Notes: generated by a model from the letters alone, not told the origin. A stretch of 64,000 bases of DNA from Rhinopithecus roxellana (GCF_007565055.1 NC_044560.1:90587295-90651294), one strand, 5' to 3'; shown: positions 11,101-21,896, counted from the stretch's first letter. Made by a program: numbers and translations.

Positions 11101-14100
11101 TTTCCAAGTTTTCTAAAGTGAGAATATGGTGAGAAAGGGTTTTTTTTTTTTAACCATGAAAATGAAGACTGCATCAACTAACTAAGCTGTCAGCATTGCA
11201 GCAGGGTAACTGAGACCTCCCTGCATGGGCTGTGACTGCAGCTCTGGGAGGCGTGGGCAGGGGAGGGCTGGCTGGGGAGAAGACGCAGTGAGGATGGGGG
11301 ATGTTGGGCCTGAGCTCCTGCCCAGTGTTGTCTGCTGGGGGCTCCTGGGTGGATTCAAGCCTCTTGGGGGAGACTGCCCTGCAGGGATGGAGGGTGGGTT
11401 TGAGCCCTGAGGCTCAGGGAGGGGCACATGGATGGGACTCACCTTCTCCCATCCCTCCCAGGACTGGGTCATCGCCCCCCAAGGCTACTCGGCCTATTAC
11501 TGTGAGGGGGAGTGCTCCTTCCCTCTGGGCTCCTGCATGAACGCCACCAACCACGCCATCCTGCAGTCCCTGGTCAGTACCATCCCCATCCTGCCCAGCC
11601 CCCTGGGGTGGGGGACCCTGCAGAGAGGGGTCTGGTCCAGCCAGCCGGGAGGACAGTGAGGCCACCTGCTTCGTGTCTCAGGGGGATTTCTCTGCACAGA
11701 GTCAGTAACGTTGCTAACTTCCCACAGCTCTGCAGGAACTGGTCCTCATACAACCACACTAGCACACACAGACTCGCACCCGAACACAGACACACTCCAC
11801 ACTGACACTGAACAGTTGTATACACGTGCCTGTTCTATGCATCGCACATGCTCCTGTGGGACACTTACGCACCTGCGTGTGGTGCCCAGACAGAGGCACA
11901 GCGCACGAAATAGACTGTGTGGGGGCTGTGGGATCTTAACACATGGGCCCCCGAATACACTAGCAGGTCTGTCCGCCCATGATATGTGCGCACAGTGTGC
12001 GGGACGTGTGTGTGCTATCACCCACCTGTGCCACTCCGCAGGCAGGGAGCATCTGGACGGTTTGGCTCTCAACCCTTTGGCTTTTCCCCCAGTTTCTCTC
12101 TTGGCCATTTGTGTTTTCTCTGGATCCCCTGGCTTTTGATGCCTCGCTGTCTGCGGCAACCTTCAATGATGAAAGCAGGCTTCTGATGGGATCACTGGTG
12201 CTGCTCACTGCGGAGTGCTCTGTGTGTTTGTGGATTCTGGCACCGAGGCTTCCTTCTAGAACTTTTTACCTAGAATCCCAGTTCCTGGTATTCCACAGCC
12301 TTATGTTTTCCTCTTAGGAGGTTCAACAGTGATGCCTGGATCAGGCGTGGTGGCTCACCCTGTAATCACAGCACATGAGCCCAGAAGTTCGAGACAAGCC
12401 TGGGCAACATGGCGAAACCCTGTCTCTAAAATAAAAATTAAAACACACACACACACACACGTGTGCATGCAATGCCTTGGTGTGAGAGGAAAGAAATTAC
12501 CAAAAGCTGCTCTGAGCCTATGATAATGCTTCCTTTCTGGGCAGTCAAATGGCGTTTGCTGGACACCTGGAGCCACCTCCTTGGAAAGGCCCCGGGGTGA
12601 TGAGGACGCGTGGGACGGCCCAGCCCAGCCACCCTTTATGCTGTGTGGTTCTCACAGATGCATGTGTGGGAGGCACAAGGGAAAGTGACTGCACCTGCAG
12701 CTCCCAGACTCCATCCTCTCTATCCCGGCCCCTCAGGGGCTCAACTAAAGTGAGCGCTCACAGCCTGCTGGGCAGCAAACAGACAGGCGCTGTGCTCTAG
12801 GGGAGGCTGTCAGTGGGCATAGAAGCAAACCAACCATGGAGCTGACGCCTCCTGTGAGGAAGAGCAGAGCGGCTGTGCCATCAGTGGAGTGAGACTGGGC
12901 CCGGCCTCTCTGCACAAGGAGGGGCACGTCAGCAGCTGGAGGAGGAATGTTCCATCAGAAGGAGCAAGTGCAAGGCCCTAAGACAGTAGCAAGTTGGCCC
13001 CAAGTTCAGGGTCAGCAGGGAGGAGGGGCTGGGTGCAGTGAAGGGGAGGAGAGCGGAGGGAGGTGATGCCAGGAGTGGGCAGGGCTGTCTCCCCTAGGGC
13101 CTGGGGGTCCCTGAGAATGAGGGTGGATTTTATTCCAAGCAACCCGAAAGGCTGTCAGAGGTGTTCAACAAAGCAGTGACCTGGTCCGCGTCACCCTCCA
13201 GAAGGACCTTTCTGGCTTGGGGAGGCTGATGGTGGTGGCAGTGGAAGGCAGAGGAGCAGGGGACGAGTGAGGGCTGCTGTGGTCACCTAGCAGGTGATGG
13301 CAGCTGGACGGGGCAGGTGGTCCGAGGCAGCATGGAGGTGGAGGTTGAGCCAGGGGCTGCTCCCGGTGAAGGGAGAAGGCGAGAGGAGTCATCCAGGAGG
13401 CCTCCCAGGTGGGGGCTATGATGTCAGGGCAGGAGGAACTCCATGTTCTGCTGAGGCCCCATTAGACCCCAAGTGCAGAAGTGGGGAGGGGAGCAGGATC
13501 CGCAAGTCTGGTGTTCAGAAGAGAGGTCCAAGCTGAGCCCGGGGAGTAGAGAGGCGCGGGCACATGCAGGGCCCTGAAGTGCTGAGGGCAGATGCAGGCC
13601 TCTGGGGGAAGGAGCAGCACAGGAGAGGGGCTGAAGCTTGGCCTCCCAGAGCCTGGGGAGGGAGGCTGGGATGTGGGAGGCAGAGCCTCTGGGGGCCCAA
13701 AGGGCCAAAAGAAGAAAGTGGTCCTTCCAGGCTCCCCCTTGGGGACCTCACTAAGGTACAAACCTGGCCATGAGGTTCTCCTTCCCATTATCCCCAGGAG
13801 GAAGTCTGAGCCCTTGGCCTGGGACTCGAGGCCCCTCATTAGCGCCCTGCCCACTTACCCCACCCCCCGGGGCTGCCATTTGTCCCTCCCTGAGCACTGC
13901 GGTCACCACGGCTCCTGCTCTCAGAGCCCTCAGGGCTGCTCTTATTCCTGTTAATATTTCTTATTATTGTGCTGCTCCCATGTGGCTTGGAGATGGCCAG
14001 GGCGGGGAGCAGGTGGAGCTGGGGCAGGACTGGGTGGGTCCTCGGAGGAGGCTACTGGGCTTATGCCCCTGCCTGTACCCCCCTCCCTGGCCAGGTGCAC

Positions 14101-14244
14101 CTGATGAAGCCAGATGCAGTCCCCAAGGCATGCTGCGCACCCACCAAGCTAAGCGCCACCTCTGTGCTCTACTATGACAACAGCAACAACGTCATCCTGC
14201 GCAAGCACCGCAACATGGTGGTCAAGGCCTGCGGCTGCCACTGA
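1965..14244 (+). CDS. BMP8A: BMP8A, exons 2-7 (5'-partial gene)
   Basis: Secreted TGF-beta superfamily ligand, bone morphogenetic protein 8A, made as a prepropeptide that dimerises and is cleaved by furin-type proteases. Coding exons: 1965-2154, 2575-2723, 9901-10095, 10897-10976, 11462-11572, 14095-14244. All have AG acceptors and GT donors, and phases join without a break, giving about residues 112-402 of the 402-residue human protein. Exon 1 (signal peptide and start of the propeptide) is upstream of the window. Exons 2-4 give the latency propeptide and the basic cleavage region; exons 5-7 give the cystine-knot domain ending in the family's C-terminal ACGCH. N-glycosylation sequons are NRT in exon 2 and NAT in exon 6. 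BMP8A rather than BMP8B is chosen because PABPC4 follows downstream. A broken OXCT2 copy sits in intron 3. No inactivating change is seen. Confidence 0.95.
2155..2574 (+). other. BMP8A: BMP8A intron 2, with a MIR-like remnant
   Basis: 420-bp intron. About 2375-2470 contains the MIR core-type phrase gcctcagtttcctcatgtgt, an old SINE remnant. Nothing else is recognised. Confidence 0.5.
2575..2723 (+). CDS. BMP8A: BMP8A exon 3 (propeptide)
   Basis: 149 nt between ccacag (ends 2574) and gtgagg (2724). It encodes the propeptide segment containing GDEGWLVLDVTAASDRWLL and ends one base into a Gly codon completed by exon 4. Confidence 0.94.
3591..3603. repeat. C13 homopolymer
   Basis: Thirteen consecutive cytosines in BMP8A intron 3. 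Confidence 0.9.
3615..4165 (+). mobile_element. Old LINE-1 (L1M-type) 3' end
   Basis: Phrases such as ggtggaatcctggaccagc and ttttatgtaactatcaactg followed by AAAATTAAAACTTTA match the 3' end of ancient L1 elements as I remember them. It is split by an antisense Alu piece at about 3978-4095. Confidence 0.6.
3978..4095 (-). mobile_element. Alu fragment (antisense)
   Basis: Poly-T, then gagacagggtttggctctgt and Alu left-arm sequence to cctcagcctc. Confidence 0.8.
5430..6560. promoter_or_regulatory. CpG-rich region over the OXCT2P1 5' half
   Basis: A dense run of CG dinucleotides covers the region upstream of the ATG at 5774 and the first half of the pseudogene, in contrast to the CpG-poor flanks. 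It may be a relic of the retrogene's promoter region. Promoter activity is not demonstrated by sequence alone. Confidence 0.5.
5774..7327 (+). pseudogene. OXCT2P1: OXCT2P1, broken testis 3-oxoacid CoA-transferase retrocopy
   Basis: Intronless copy of the spermatid mitochondrial succinyl-CoA:3-ketoacid CoA-transferase (SCOT-t, about 517 aa), lying on the same strand inside BMP8A intron 3. The initiator MAALRLLAS at 5774 is intact, but about 5 extra bases near 5829-5834 shift the presequence, so that frame stops at 5927-5929. The conserved frame then runs open to 6706-6708. Further single-base shifts follow near 6655, 6830, 6898 and 7270. Conserved landmarks remain in pieces: GGFGLCGIPENL, ARNFNVPMCKAADVTAVEVEE, the SENG catalytic-glutamate motif (Glu codon 6797-6799) and the C-terminal TMPLTGK. 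The ancestral stop is about 7325-7327. Human has the same pseudogene in BMP8A and an intact OXCT2 in BMP8B, so the copy came with the block duplication. No full-length enzyme can be made. Confidence 0.92.
7725..7810 (+). mobile_element. MIR remnant
   Basis: gggccttagtttctgcttct followed by gtaaaatggaaacctgggat, the MIR core phrase. Confidence 0.55.
8870..8950 (-). mobile_element. Alu fragment (antisense)
   Basis: Ends with cccaaagtgctgggattcc and gtgagccaccaagcctggct, the inverted Alu head. Confidence 0.7.
9901..10095 (+). CDS. BMP8A: BMP8A exon 4 (end of propeptide, cleavage region)
   Basis: 195 nt between tgtcgcag (ends 9900) and gtgagg (10096). It contains the basic stretch RTPRAVRPLRRRQPKK, where the propeptide is processed. 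The next exon starts the cystine-knot region. Confidence 0.94.
10096..10896 (+). other. BMP8A: BMP8A intron 4
   Basis: 801-bp intron of GC-rich unique sequence. I see no repeat or exon in it. Confidence 0.5.
10897..10976 (+). CDS. BMP8A: BMP8A exon 5 (start of mature cystine-knot domain)
   Basis: 80 nt between ccctgcag (ends 10896) and gtaatt (10977). It supplies the first knot cysteine in QVCRRHELYVSFQDLGWL. Confidence 0.94.
11462..11572 (+). CDS. BMP8A: BMP8A exon 6 (mature domain)
   Basis: 111 nt (37 codons) between ctcccag (ends 11461) and gtcagt (11573). It encodes DWVIAPQGYSAYYC and GECSFPLGSCMNATNHAIL. The extra cysteine in SCMNAT is where BMP7 has tyrosine. Human BMP8A, as I recall, has Asp at the Gly of PLGSC. 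Confidence 0.94.
11740..12030. repeat. Degenerate CA-rich tract
   Basis: Dispersed ACACA/CACAC units (cacacacagactcgcacc, cagacacactccacactgac) over about 290 bp in BMP8A intron 6. Looks like a decayed dinucleotide array. Confidence 0.6.
12335..12460 (+). mobile_element. Alu left-arm fragment with (CA)n tail
   Basis: aggcgtggtggctcaccctg, then a deleted arm ending in ctctaaaataaaaatt and a CA microsatellite (12444-12461). Confidence 0.75.
14095..14244 (+). CDS. BMP8A: BMP8A exon 7 (C-terminus and stop)
   Basis: 150 nt after ctggccag (ends 14094). It encodes the last 49 residues with the CC pair and the C-terminal CGCH, with TGA at 14242-14244. The 3'UTR starts at 14245. Confidence 0.95.
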   Translation: MHLMKPDAVPKACCAPTKLSATSVLYYDNSNNVILRKHRNMVVKACGCH

Positions 14245-14790
14245 GCCCACCCGCCTGCCCGGCCCTGCTGCAGCCGCCCTTCTCATCCGGATCAGGCCCC
14301 GCAGAGGCAGAAAACCCTTAAATGCTGTCACAGCTCAAGCAGGAGTGTCAGGGGCCCTCACTCTGTGCCTACTTCCTGTCAGGCTTCTTCTGGTCCTTTC
14401 TGTGTCCCTCTGTGCCCCTCCCCTGGGGTTTGTGGCTGTCACCCTGTCCAACACTTTGGTGGCCTAAGGCACACAGCAGCCTCAGAGCCTGTGCTGACTG
14501 CACTCTTTGGAGTCAGCACAGAAGTCCTATCTTAGGACCTGTCAGACTGTGGCTGGCCCTGGATGGTCTCAGGTTGGCTGACCCGAGCTTTTCTCCATTC
14601 ACCAGAGGGTTTAGGTGTGGGGAGAAGGGCTCTGCCCCTTCCCAGGTACAATACTGGTCACTTCTGGGCATAATTGGACACGCTCATGTTCTCAGCACAG
14701 TGTGTTCTGGGATTCTTCTCATTTGGTCCAGGGTACAGTTAGCATATTAGAAAAAGAATAAGCTGGACATCTCCACAAAGCCACTGGGGA

Positions 14791-15084
14791 TTGTTTTTTT
14801 TTTGAGATGGAGTCTCACTCTGTTGCCCAGGCTGGGGTGCAGTGGTGCAATCCCAGCTCACTGCAACCTCTGCCTCCCAGGTCCAAGCAATTTTCGTGCC
14901 TCAGCCTCCTGAGTAGCTGGGATTACAGGAGCCCGCCACCATGCCCGGCTCATTTTTGTATTTTTAGTAGAGACGGGGTTTCACCATATTGGCCAGGCTG
15001 GTCTTGAACTCCTGACCTCAAGTGATCCACCCGCCTGGCCTCCCAAAGTGCTGGGATTACAGGCGTGAGCCACTGTGCCTGGCC
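14791..15084 (-). mobile_element. Alu, full length (antisense)
   Basis: Starts with poly-T and gagatggagtctcactctgt, ends gtgagccactgtgcctggcc. Lies in the BMP8A 3' region. Confidence 0.92.
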
Positions 15085-16184
15085 ACTGGGGATATTTTAT
15101 GTCATGTATGTTCCCTTGCCCTGGGCCTGCCCCGTTTCCTGCCTAGGAAAGAGGTATGACTCCCAGAGGAGCAAAGAATCCTGTGGGCTTCCAGTTCCCT
15201 CCACCATCTCTACCACGCTGACCTATTTGGGGCTCAGCATTGAGACAGAGACAAGACCAGCAGCTCCAATGTGTGGTCTAGGCTGGCAGAGAGCAGATGC
15301 CCCCGCAGCCTACTCCCCTTGCCCATGGCTCACGTCAGTAATCAACCTATGTACCTTTTCCACTGAACCTGGACAGGGCCTGGGGCCTCAGCACAGAACT
15401 GCAGACAGCCACCACCAGGCATTGTCAACGAGACCTCAGTTCCCGCGCCTGCCCCACTGCAGAACAATCCATTCCATCCAGAGCAGGGTGACCGGCAGTC
15501 TCTGGCCGGGCATGGGGCAAGGGTGGGGACTGCCAGTGTTTGCTTGTGTCTACGAGTTACAAACAAGCTGGCCACCAAAATTGGCGTCACCCTGGGTGCC
15601 CACCAGCACTGTCCTGTGTCTTGGGCCTATGAGTCAAAGAAAAGGTCCCTGTCCCAGGGAGTGACAGGCAGTAATTAGGCTGAATTGGGTGGGGAGGTTT
15701 GTCTCAGCCTCTGTTGTTCCCGGAAACCGCTGTTCTCCTTGGAGCAGCCACTGGGAGTTGGAGTGTTTATTTGATTTCTGACTTGCTAAGCCTGTAATTT
15801 ACCTGCTGGAACAGACAGAGTCCAGCTGCCCAAACCGTGTCATTAAAAGCAGATCCTGGGTCCACCCCATCCACAGGCACAGCCTGGTGGGGTGGCTCTA
15901 CTTCCCCATGTGCCCAAGGATGTGCCTCTCTGGAGTTCACATGCTGCACCCCCAGGGAGGGGACTGGGGAGAGCTGGTCTGGCAGCAGGGGTGGAGCCTG
16001 GGGCCACGCTGCGGGACAGCAGCCCCTCCACCTGGACCAGGGAGGGCCTCCGCGTGCAAGTGCAGAGGAAGAGACCTTCCCATGTACATAAAGGGTGGGC
16101 CCAGGCTGTCTGGAAGATGGTGAGTTCCCCATTAGTCTAGGACTTCAAGCTCAGCTAGCAGGGATTGGAAGAGGCAATGGCCTG

Positions 16185-16300
16185 AGTGTCAGGAGACAGG
16201 TATTCTAGTTCCAACTCAGGGACTCACTTGGTGTTCCCTTTCTTATTCATGCTTCAGTTTCTCACCTGCGACATGAGGACATAGGACTCTTTCATTCCAG
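16185..16300 (+). mobile_element. MIR remnant
   Basis: ttccaactcagggactcact, then cttcagtttctcacctgcga, in MIR order. Confidence 0.5.
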
Positions 16301-17142
16301 AGGCTCTTCCAACCCAGAGAACCCGTCTGCCCCCATGACCTTCTTCCAAAGCTTGAGACATGGCCTGAGCCCCCAGCTGCCATAGGACTTGGGGCCTGTC
16401 TGCCATTGCAGGACCTGATTTAACAGCTCTCTTCTTCCAATACTGGGCAGTAGAGTTTTTGAAACTGACAAATGTGTGGTCTCTTCAGTGCCCAGTGTGT
16501 AACCTGGCATGGTTTGGGTGTGCTAGGAGTTTGTGAAATGAATGTTTTCAAGACACAAATGCTGCCATGCCCATCAGGTGTGCAGAGCAGGCCTGAGGAT
16601 CATGATGAGACTCCCTTTTTATGCAGCAAAGCACAAAGTATGACAGTCATGGCCTTCCTGGTGGCCAGACTTCTAGTAACTTTAGCCACCCAGACAGCCA
16701 CCAAATGACATCACATAGAGAAGGCCTCAGAAAGGGAGGAGGTCGTATGGACACACAGCTGATGAGGGGTCAGTGCTCAGCTACCAAGGTCATCTTCTGA
16801 CCTGGTTGCCTCCCATAGCCAAGGATGCATTCAAGGCTGCAGATAAGAAGCATAAATAAGGGTGGTCAACTCAGGCCCACTGGCTGCACCAAGTAGCCAC
16901 TGACAGGGAGCCTGGGGCCATTCGGTGCAGAACAATCCCCCAACCCAGTGGCCATCTTCACAAATGCAGCACAGTGCTGGCCCTAATGCCAGGTGAGCGC
17001 ACAGTCTTGTTTCTTTGTCTTTACGTAGGGACCTGGGCAATGTGCTTTAGAGAAATTCCCTATTATTTCACAGGAAAGGAGGCTGTGAAAAGGAGAGGGC
17101 AGGTTTTGCAGCCAAGTCAACCTGGCATCAAGTCCTGGCTGC

Positions 17143-17469
17143 TTTTTTTTTTTTTTTTTTTTTTTTAAAAGACAGGGTCTTGCTTTGTCACCCAGGCTGG
17201 AGTGCAGTGGCAGTATCATGGCTCACTGCAGCCTCGATCTGCTGGGCTCAAGCAATCCTCCCACCTCAGTCCGAGTCGCTGGGATGACAGGCACACGCCA
17301 CCACACCCAGTTAATTTTTATATTTTTTGCAGAAACCAGGTCTCACTATGTTGCCCAGGCCAGTCTTTAACTTTGCCCAGGCCAGTCTTGAACTCCTGAG
17401 CTCAAGCAATCCTCCTGCCTCAGTCTCCCAAAGTGCTAGGATTACAGGCATGAGCCACTGCACCCGGCC
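17143..17469 (-). mobile_element. Alu, older type (antisense)
   Basis: T23 tract, then agacagggtcttgctttgtc; ends catgagccactgcacccggc. It carries a short internal duplication (gcccaggccagtcttt/gcccaggccagtcttg). Confidence 0.9.
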
Positions 17470-17624
17470 TCTGCCTCTTCTTAATTTGACCACATCATGT
17501 ACCTGCTGCGCCTGCTACTTCCTCACACTCTGGAGAAGAGGGTGCTAGTCCTGCCCTTTTGAGGCCTCCATGAGGGCCAAATGTGCCACGGGACACTTAG
17601 TGCCATGCCTGCGCAGACCTGTGG

Positions 17625-17630
17625 AATAAA
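17625..17630 (+). terminator. BMP8A: Candidate BMP8A poly(A) signal AATAAA
   Basis: Canonical hexamer about 3.4 kb after the stop codon, the first perfect AATAAA I noticed on the plus strand downstream of BMP8A. Use is unproven. Confidence 0.35.
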
Positions 17631-17650
17631 CAGCACTTCTGAGCAGGCTC

Positions 17651-19954
17651 ATTTTAAAGGGACTTGCAAATTTGGGCCTTCCTTGTGTGCCTTCCTCATA
17701 AAACCCACTCCTCCCAGAATGTGCTTGGAGGTGCTGCTGTATTTACCTGAGAGCTGTGCTTTTCTTCAAAAAACCTAAACGTGGTCATCTCTTGGATGAG
17801 GTGTGGCCCTGCACCCTCGCCTGCTTGTGGAAGGAGTCTGGGCCGACAGTGACCTGTGCTAGGGTCTCTGCTGAGGAAGTGGCAGGCATGTGGCCCTGAC
17901 CTGGCTCCGTACTGTGTGTGGGGCCCACCTGTGCCCTCATGGGCAGCTGAAGGGGGAGCTTTCTACCCCAGGTTCCTTTCCTTACTGAGAAGTCTTGAGC
18001 AAATAGTTGCCGCTCTCCATCCCCTGCTTTTTAAAAAATGTTTTTTCTCACATAAGAAAATGTTATCTGTGTGCTGGGGAAAATTTTGAAAATAACAAAA
18101 ACCAGAATACAAACACCCAAAATCAATCACAGAGATAACCACTGTTCATAATTCCTTCTCCAGTCTTTTTTCTTGGCACATACACATTTGTCTTTATATA
18201 GGACATATGGATATTTTACAAAGTTAGGATCCTACTCTATGCACTGCTTGGTGATAGGATCTATTCAATGTATGAAACATTTTGAAAGTTCCTCTGATTA
18301 AATGTTCTTTGAAAACATAACTATTAGTAGCCTTCCATCCCTTGAGTTCTGCTTTAGCTTCTCCCTTGTATGTCTGGTCTTGCGTTCCCTTCCTCAGAGG
18401 CCAGGGTGGGGCTCCTGTGAGCAGGGCAGCAGGCAGCCCGGTGCTCAGATCGCATGGCCACGAGGCTGGCCACTGGTCTGGAATCCTTGGGCCAAGAACC
18501 TCCTCTCCTTCTCTGTGCAACACTTGGCACAAGTAGGGGCAGGTGACCTCAGAGTACAAGGGTCACAGGTGGACCCACCGGGATAACTTCTGAGGAAACC
18601 CTGATGGTTCTTCTCCCACTGGCCTCTGGCTGGTCCCTTGGTCCCTCCTTCCCAGGGTAATCAGGCAAGCACAGCAATAAGGTCCTCCCTTGTTTCACAA
18701 GGTTGTGGGACCAGTTCTCCCTCCCGGGGCCTCCGGCCAGCCTGCCTGTCACCATTTTGAGCACTTCATACACATCCTTCTTCACCCCAGAATCTACCAT
18801 GTTGAGCACTTCACACACATCCTCTTCTCTCCTGGGCTTCATGGCAGCCCTGCGTAGCTGCCTTATCCTGTCCTCAATGCTGCCTGTCCTGACGGCCATG
18901 ACTGACCAGCAGTAATGACATCGACATTGAGGAGTGAGTCCTGCTGGGAGCACTGCCGGCCCAAGCTGATCCAGGGGGCAAAGCCCCACCCAGGGTGCCA
19001 GAGATGGAGCTGGCTTGGGGTCACTGGGGCCAGGGCAATAGGCTTCTCCTTTCCCCACCAACCTCACCCTGGTGGATTCTAAACATCAAGACTTGATTTC
19101 AGCCAGCACTTTGGGAGGCTGAGGTGGGTGGATCACCTAAGGTTCAAGACCAGCCTGGCCAACATGGCAAAACCCCCATCTCTACTGAAAATACAAAAAT
19201 TAGCTGGACATGGTGGTGGGTGCCTGTAATCCCAGCTTCTTGGGAGGCTGAGGCAGGAGAATTACTTGAACCTGGGAGGCAGAGGTTGTAGTGAGCTGAG
19301 ATCATGCCATTGCACTCCAGCCTGAGTGACAAGAGGAAAACTCCGTCTCAAAAAAAGAAAAAAAGACTTGATTCAGACAGAGCTCCTAGGACATGTCATG
19401 GGAGCCAGTGGGGAGCCCTGGGGGAGGTTTTTGGAGACTGATAGGACTCAGCTTCAACACCTGAAGGAGGCCATGAGGTGGCCTGGCTGGCCCAAAACCG
19501 GTGCAGGGTGAGAGGCCATCCTAGCACAGGCTGCGCACCATGACACCACACTGCAGTTTCCAAGTAGGCCTGGGGTTGGGAGGAGGAAGTAGGAGCCACC
19601 CCTGGCTCGTTTCTCCCCAGCACCAAGCACATCTGCTGACTAAAGAAGGGCCCTGGGTGCTCCTCAGTAATACAGTTCTGTCGGTTCAGGCAGTACATAG
19701 TGAGTGCCAGGTCAGTGAGACTGACGACAGATGCCCATCAGGCACAGGACCAGCTGGTGTGACAGCAGGAATGGTAACCAACCAGAAAGAGAAGACAGAG
19801 GCACTTTTACATGGCTTTCACTTCTACTGCCCCACAATGGGCTGACGAGGGCATCTCCTAAGGGACTTGGCCTAAGGCAGAAGAGCAGCAGCAGAGATGC
19901 TATGGCCTGTCCCAGCAGCAATCTCTGAAAACACCTGGGACCTGGCAGGCAGGC
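17651..19954. other. Interval between BMP8A and PPIEL 3' ends
   Basis: Convergent intergenic space. It contains A/T-rich old sequence at 18020-18320, a short internal duplication at about 18755-18840 and an Alu at 19100-19366. No gene is recognised. Confidence 0.5.
19100..19366 (+). mobile_element. Alu, 5'-truncated
   Basis: Begins at the cagcactttgggaggctg box and ends in an interrupted A tail. Confidence 0.88.
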
Positions 19955-20345
19955 AGCAGTATAAGAACAAGGATTTATTTTAGCAAACCAAACAGAACAA
20001 AATATCCAGGAGCCACAGTGGTGGGCCCACAGCAGACCCAGCAGCAAAAGCCGGGAAAAGTGGTGGTTGGTGAAGGAGCACCTGTGCTGGCTCCTGGGCC
20101 CACAGCTGCACTTGGGAACAGTCCAGGCTGTGCCTACAGAGATGCTCCAAGCTGACCCTAAGGCAGGCCTCATGCCACAAATGCTGCTTGCTTCAAACAG
20201 GGCACCCTCCATGCTGCCTCCTCTGAGGCTGACAGCTCCTTCCTGGATGTGCAGGGGCAAGAGCAGAGTGGAGAGCAGAGAGAGTGCCACACGTACTCCC
20301 CACAGTTGCCAATGATCACCTCTGCCTTGGCTTCCCATCCTTGCC
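19955..20345 (-). pseudogene. PPIEL: PPIEL terminal exon and 3'UTR
   Basis: Minus strand encodes KDGKPRQR and then, one base out of frame, VIIGNCGEYV, the PPIE C-terminus. The normal stop TGA is now TGG. The 3'UTR ends with AATAAA at 19974-19979. The 5' edge near 20345 is uncertain because the exon start is degenerate. Confidence 0.78.
19974..19979 (-). terminator. PPIEL: PPIEL poly(A) signal
   Basis: AATAAA on the minus strand about 310 bases after the PPIE-like C-terminal codons. Cleavage is expected around 19955. Confidence 0.65.
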
Positions 20346-20459
20346 TTTGCAGACAGACTAGAAGAGGGGACACTCAGGGGAGTGAAAGAGCAGAATAAAG
20401 ATAGACTTTAGGGACATCCACCCCTACCTGCCCCCTGGGGACACTGGCCCTAACAGTGG

Positions 20460-21010
20460 TGGTGCTCACAATCTAGTGAAATAGTCATCTAAAAAAGATG
20501 TGGATTAATCTCATCTCAGGAATGCAAAGTTGGTTTAACATCTAAAAATCAATCAGTGTAACAGACAATTATCAATAGTATAAGGGACAAAACCCACATA
20601 ATCATCTCAGATACAGAAAAAGCAGCAGACAAAATCCAATACCTTTGCATAATGAAAACTCAATAAACTAGGAATGGAAGGGGGAACTTTCTCAATCTGA
20701 TAAAAGGTATCAACAGAAAACTACATGGTGAAAAATAAGATGCTTTCCCCCTAAGTTCAGGAACAAGATGAGGATATCTGTTCTTGAAATTTCTATTCAA
20801 CATTGTACTGAAGGTTCTTAGCCAGGTTAATTAGGTGAAAAGAACGAAATGAAAGGCATCCAATCAGCAAGGAAAATGTAAAGCTATTTCTATTTGCAGA
20901 TGACGACACACTCTTGCATATAGAAAATCCTAAAAAATCCACAAAAAAACTATTAGAACTAATAAACAAGTTTAGCAATGTTGCAGAATACACAATCAAT
21001 ACACAATTGA
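20460..21010 (+). mobile_element. L1 ORF2 fragment (reverse transcriptase region)
   Basis: Contains ctatttgcagatgacgacac, the L1 reverse-transcriptase active-site region, and flanking L1 ORF2 phrases. It is full of stops and A-rich. Confidence 0.8.
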
Positions 21011-21017
21011 TTATATA

Positions 21018-21300
21018 TATTTTTGTAGAGACAAGGTCTCATTATGTTGCCTCAGGCTGGTCTCAAACTCCTGGACTCAAGTGATTTTCCCACCTCAGTC
21101 TCCCAGTGTGCTGGGATTACGAGTGTGAACCACCATGCCTGGCCTGTTTTGTGGTTTTCAAAGTATAAGCTGTATACATCTCTTAAACTTATGCCTAAAT
21201 ATTTTACTCTTGTTTATGCTATCGTAAGTATAATTGTTTTTCTTTTTATTCTGTTTTCAGGTTGTTCATTGCTAATGTATAGAAATATAATTGCTATATA
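21018..21300 (-). mobile_element. Inverted segment: Alu fragment plus L1 ORF2 piece
   Basis: 21018-21144 is an antisense Alu arm. 21150-21300 reads on the minus strand as the L1 ORF2 sequence (tatacattagcaatgaac...) that should directly follow the plus-strand piece ending at 21010. Confidence 0.65.
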
Positions 21301-21302
21301 TA

Positions 21303-21606
21303 CGGCCAGGTGTGGTGGCTCATGCCTGTAATCCCAGCACTTTAGGAGGCTGAGGTGGGCAGATCACAAGGTCAGGAGATCGAGACCATCCTGGCTAATG
21401 CAGTGAAACCCCACCTATACTAAAAATACAAAAAATTAGCCAGGCATGGTGGCGGGCACCTGTAGTCCCAGCTACTCAGGAGGCTGAGGCAGGAGAATGG
21501 CGTAAACCCGGGAGGCGGAGCTTGCAGTGAGCCAAGATCGCGCCACCGCACTCCAGCCTGGGTGACATTGCGAGACTCTGTCTCAAAAAAAAAAAAAAAA
21601 AAAAAA
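21303..21606 (+). mobile_element. Alu, full length
   Basis: ggccaggtgtggtggctcat head to a 22-base A tail. Confidence 0.92.
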
Positions 21607-21639
21607 GAAGAAGTATAATTTATATATATACATATATAT

Positions 21640-21896
21640 CTTTTTTTTCTTTAGAAGGGTTTTGCTCTGTTGTCCAGGCTGGAGTACAGTGGTACAGTCA
21701 CAGCTGTCTATAAAAAAAAAATTTAAAACTTAGCCAGGTGTGGTGATGTGTTTCTGTAGTTCCAGCTGGTTGTAAAGCTGAAACATAATGACCACTTGAG
21801 TACAGGAGTTCAAGACCGTGGTGAGCTGTGATTGCACCACTGCACTCCAGCCTGGGCAACAGAGTGACACCCTGTCTAAAAAAAAAAAAAAAAAAG
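21640..21896 (+). mobile_element. Alu fragments, head to head
   Basis: 21640-21706 is antisense left-arm sequence. 21708-21896 is a plus-strand right arm ending in A17. Confidence 0.75.

Larger units (their letters stand above)
11573..14094 (+). other. BMP8A: BMP8A intron 6
   Basis: Contains a degenerate CA-rich tract (11740-12030), an Alu fragment with a (CA)n tail (12335-12460) and G/A-rich old interspersed-repeat sequence at about 12940-13420. No exon is recognised. Confidence 0.5.
14245..17650 (+). other. BMP8A: BMP8A 3'UTR / 3' flank
   Basis: Follows the BMP8A stop. It holds antisense Alus at 14791-15084 and 17143-17469. Candidate poly(A) signals on the plus strand are ATTAAA at 15842-15847 and AATAAA at 17625-17630. 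I cannot tell which is used. A long 3'UTR ending near 17650 would contain both Alus. Confidence 0.4.

Noticed and set aside
19712..20338. 208-codon minus-strand frame over the PPIEL last exon
   Set aside because: It runs through the PPIEL 3'UTR in the wrong frame relative to the PPIE C-terminus; no domain seen.
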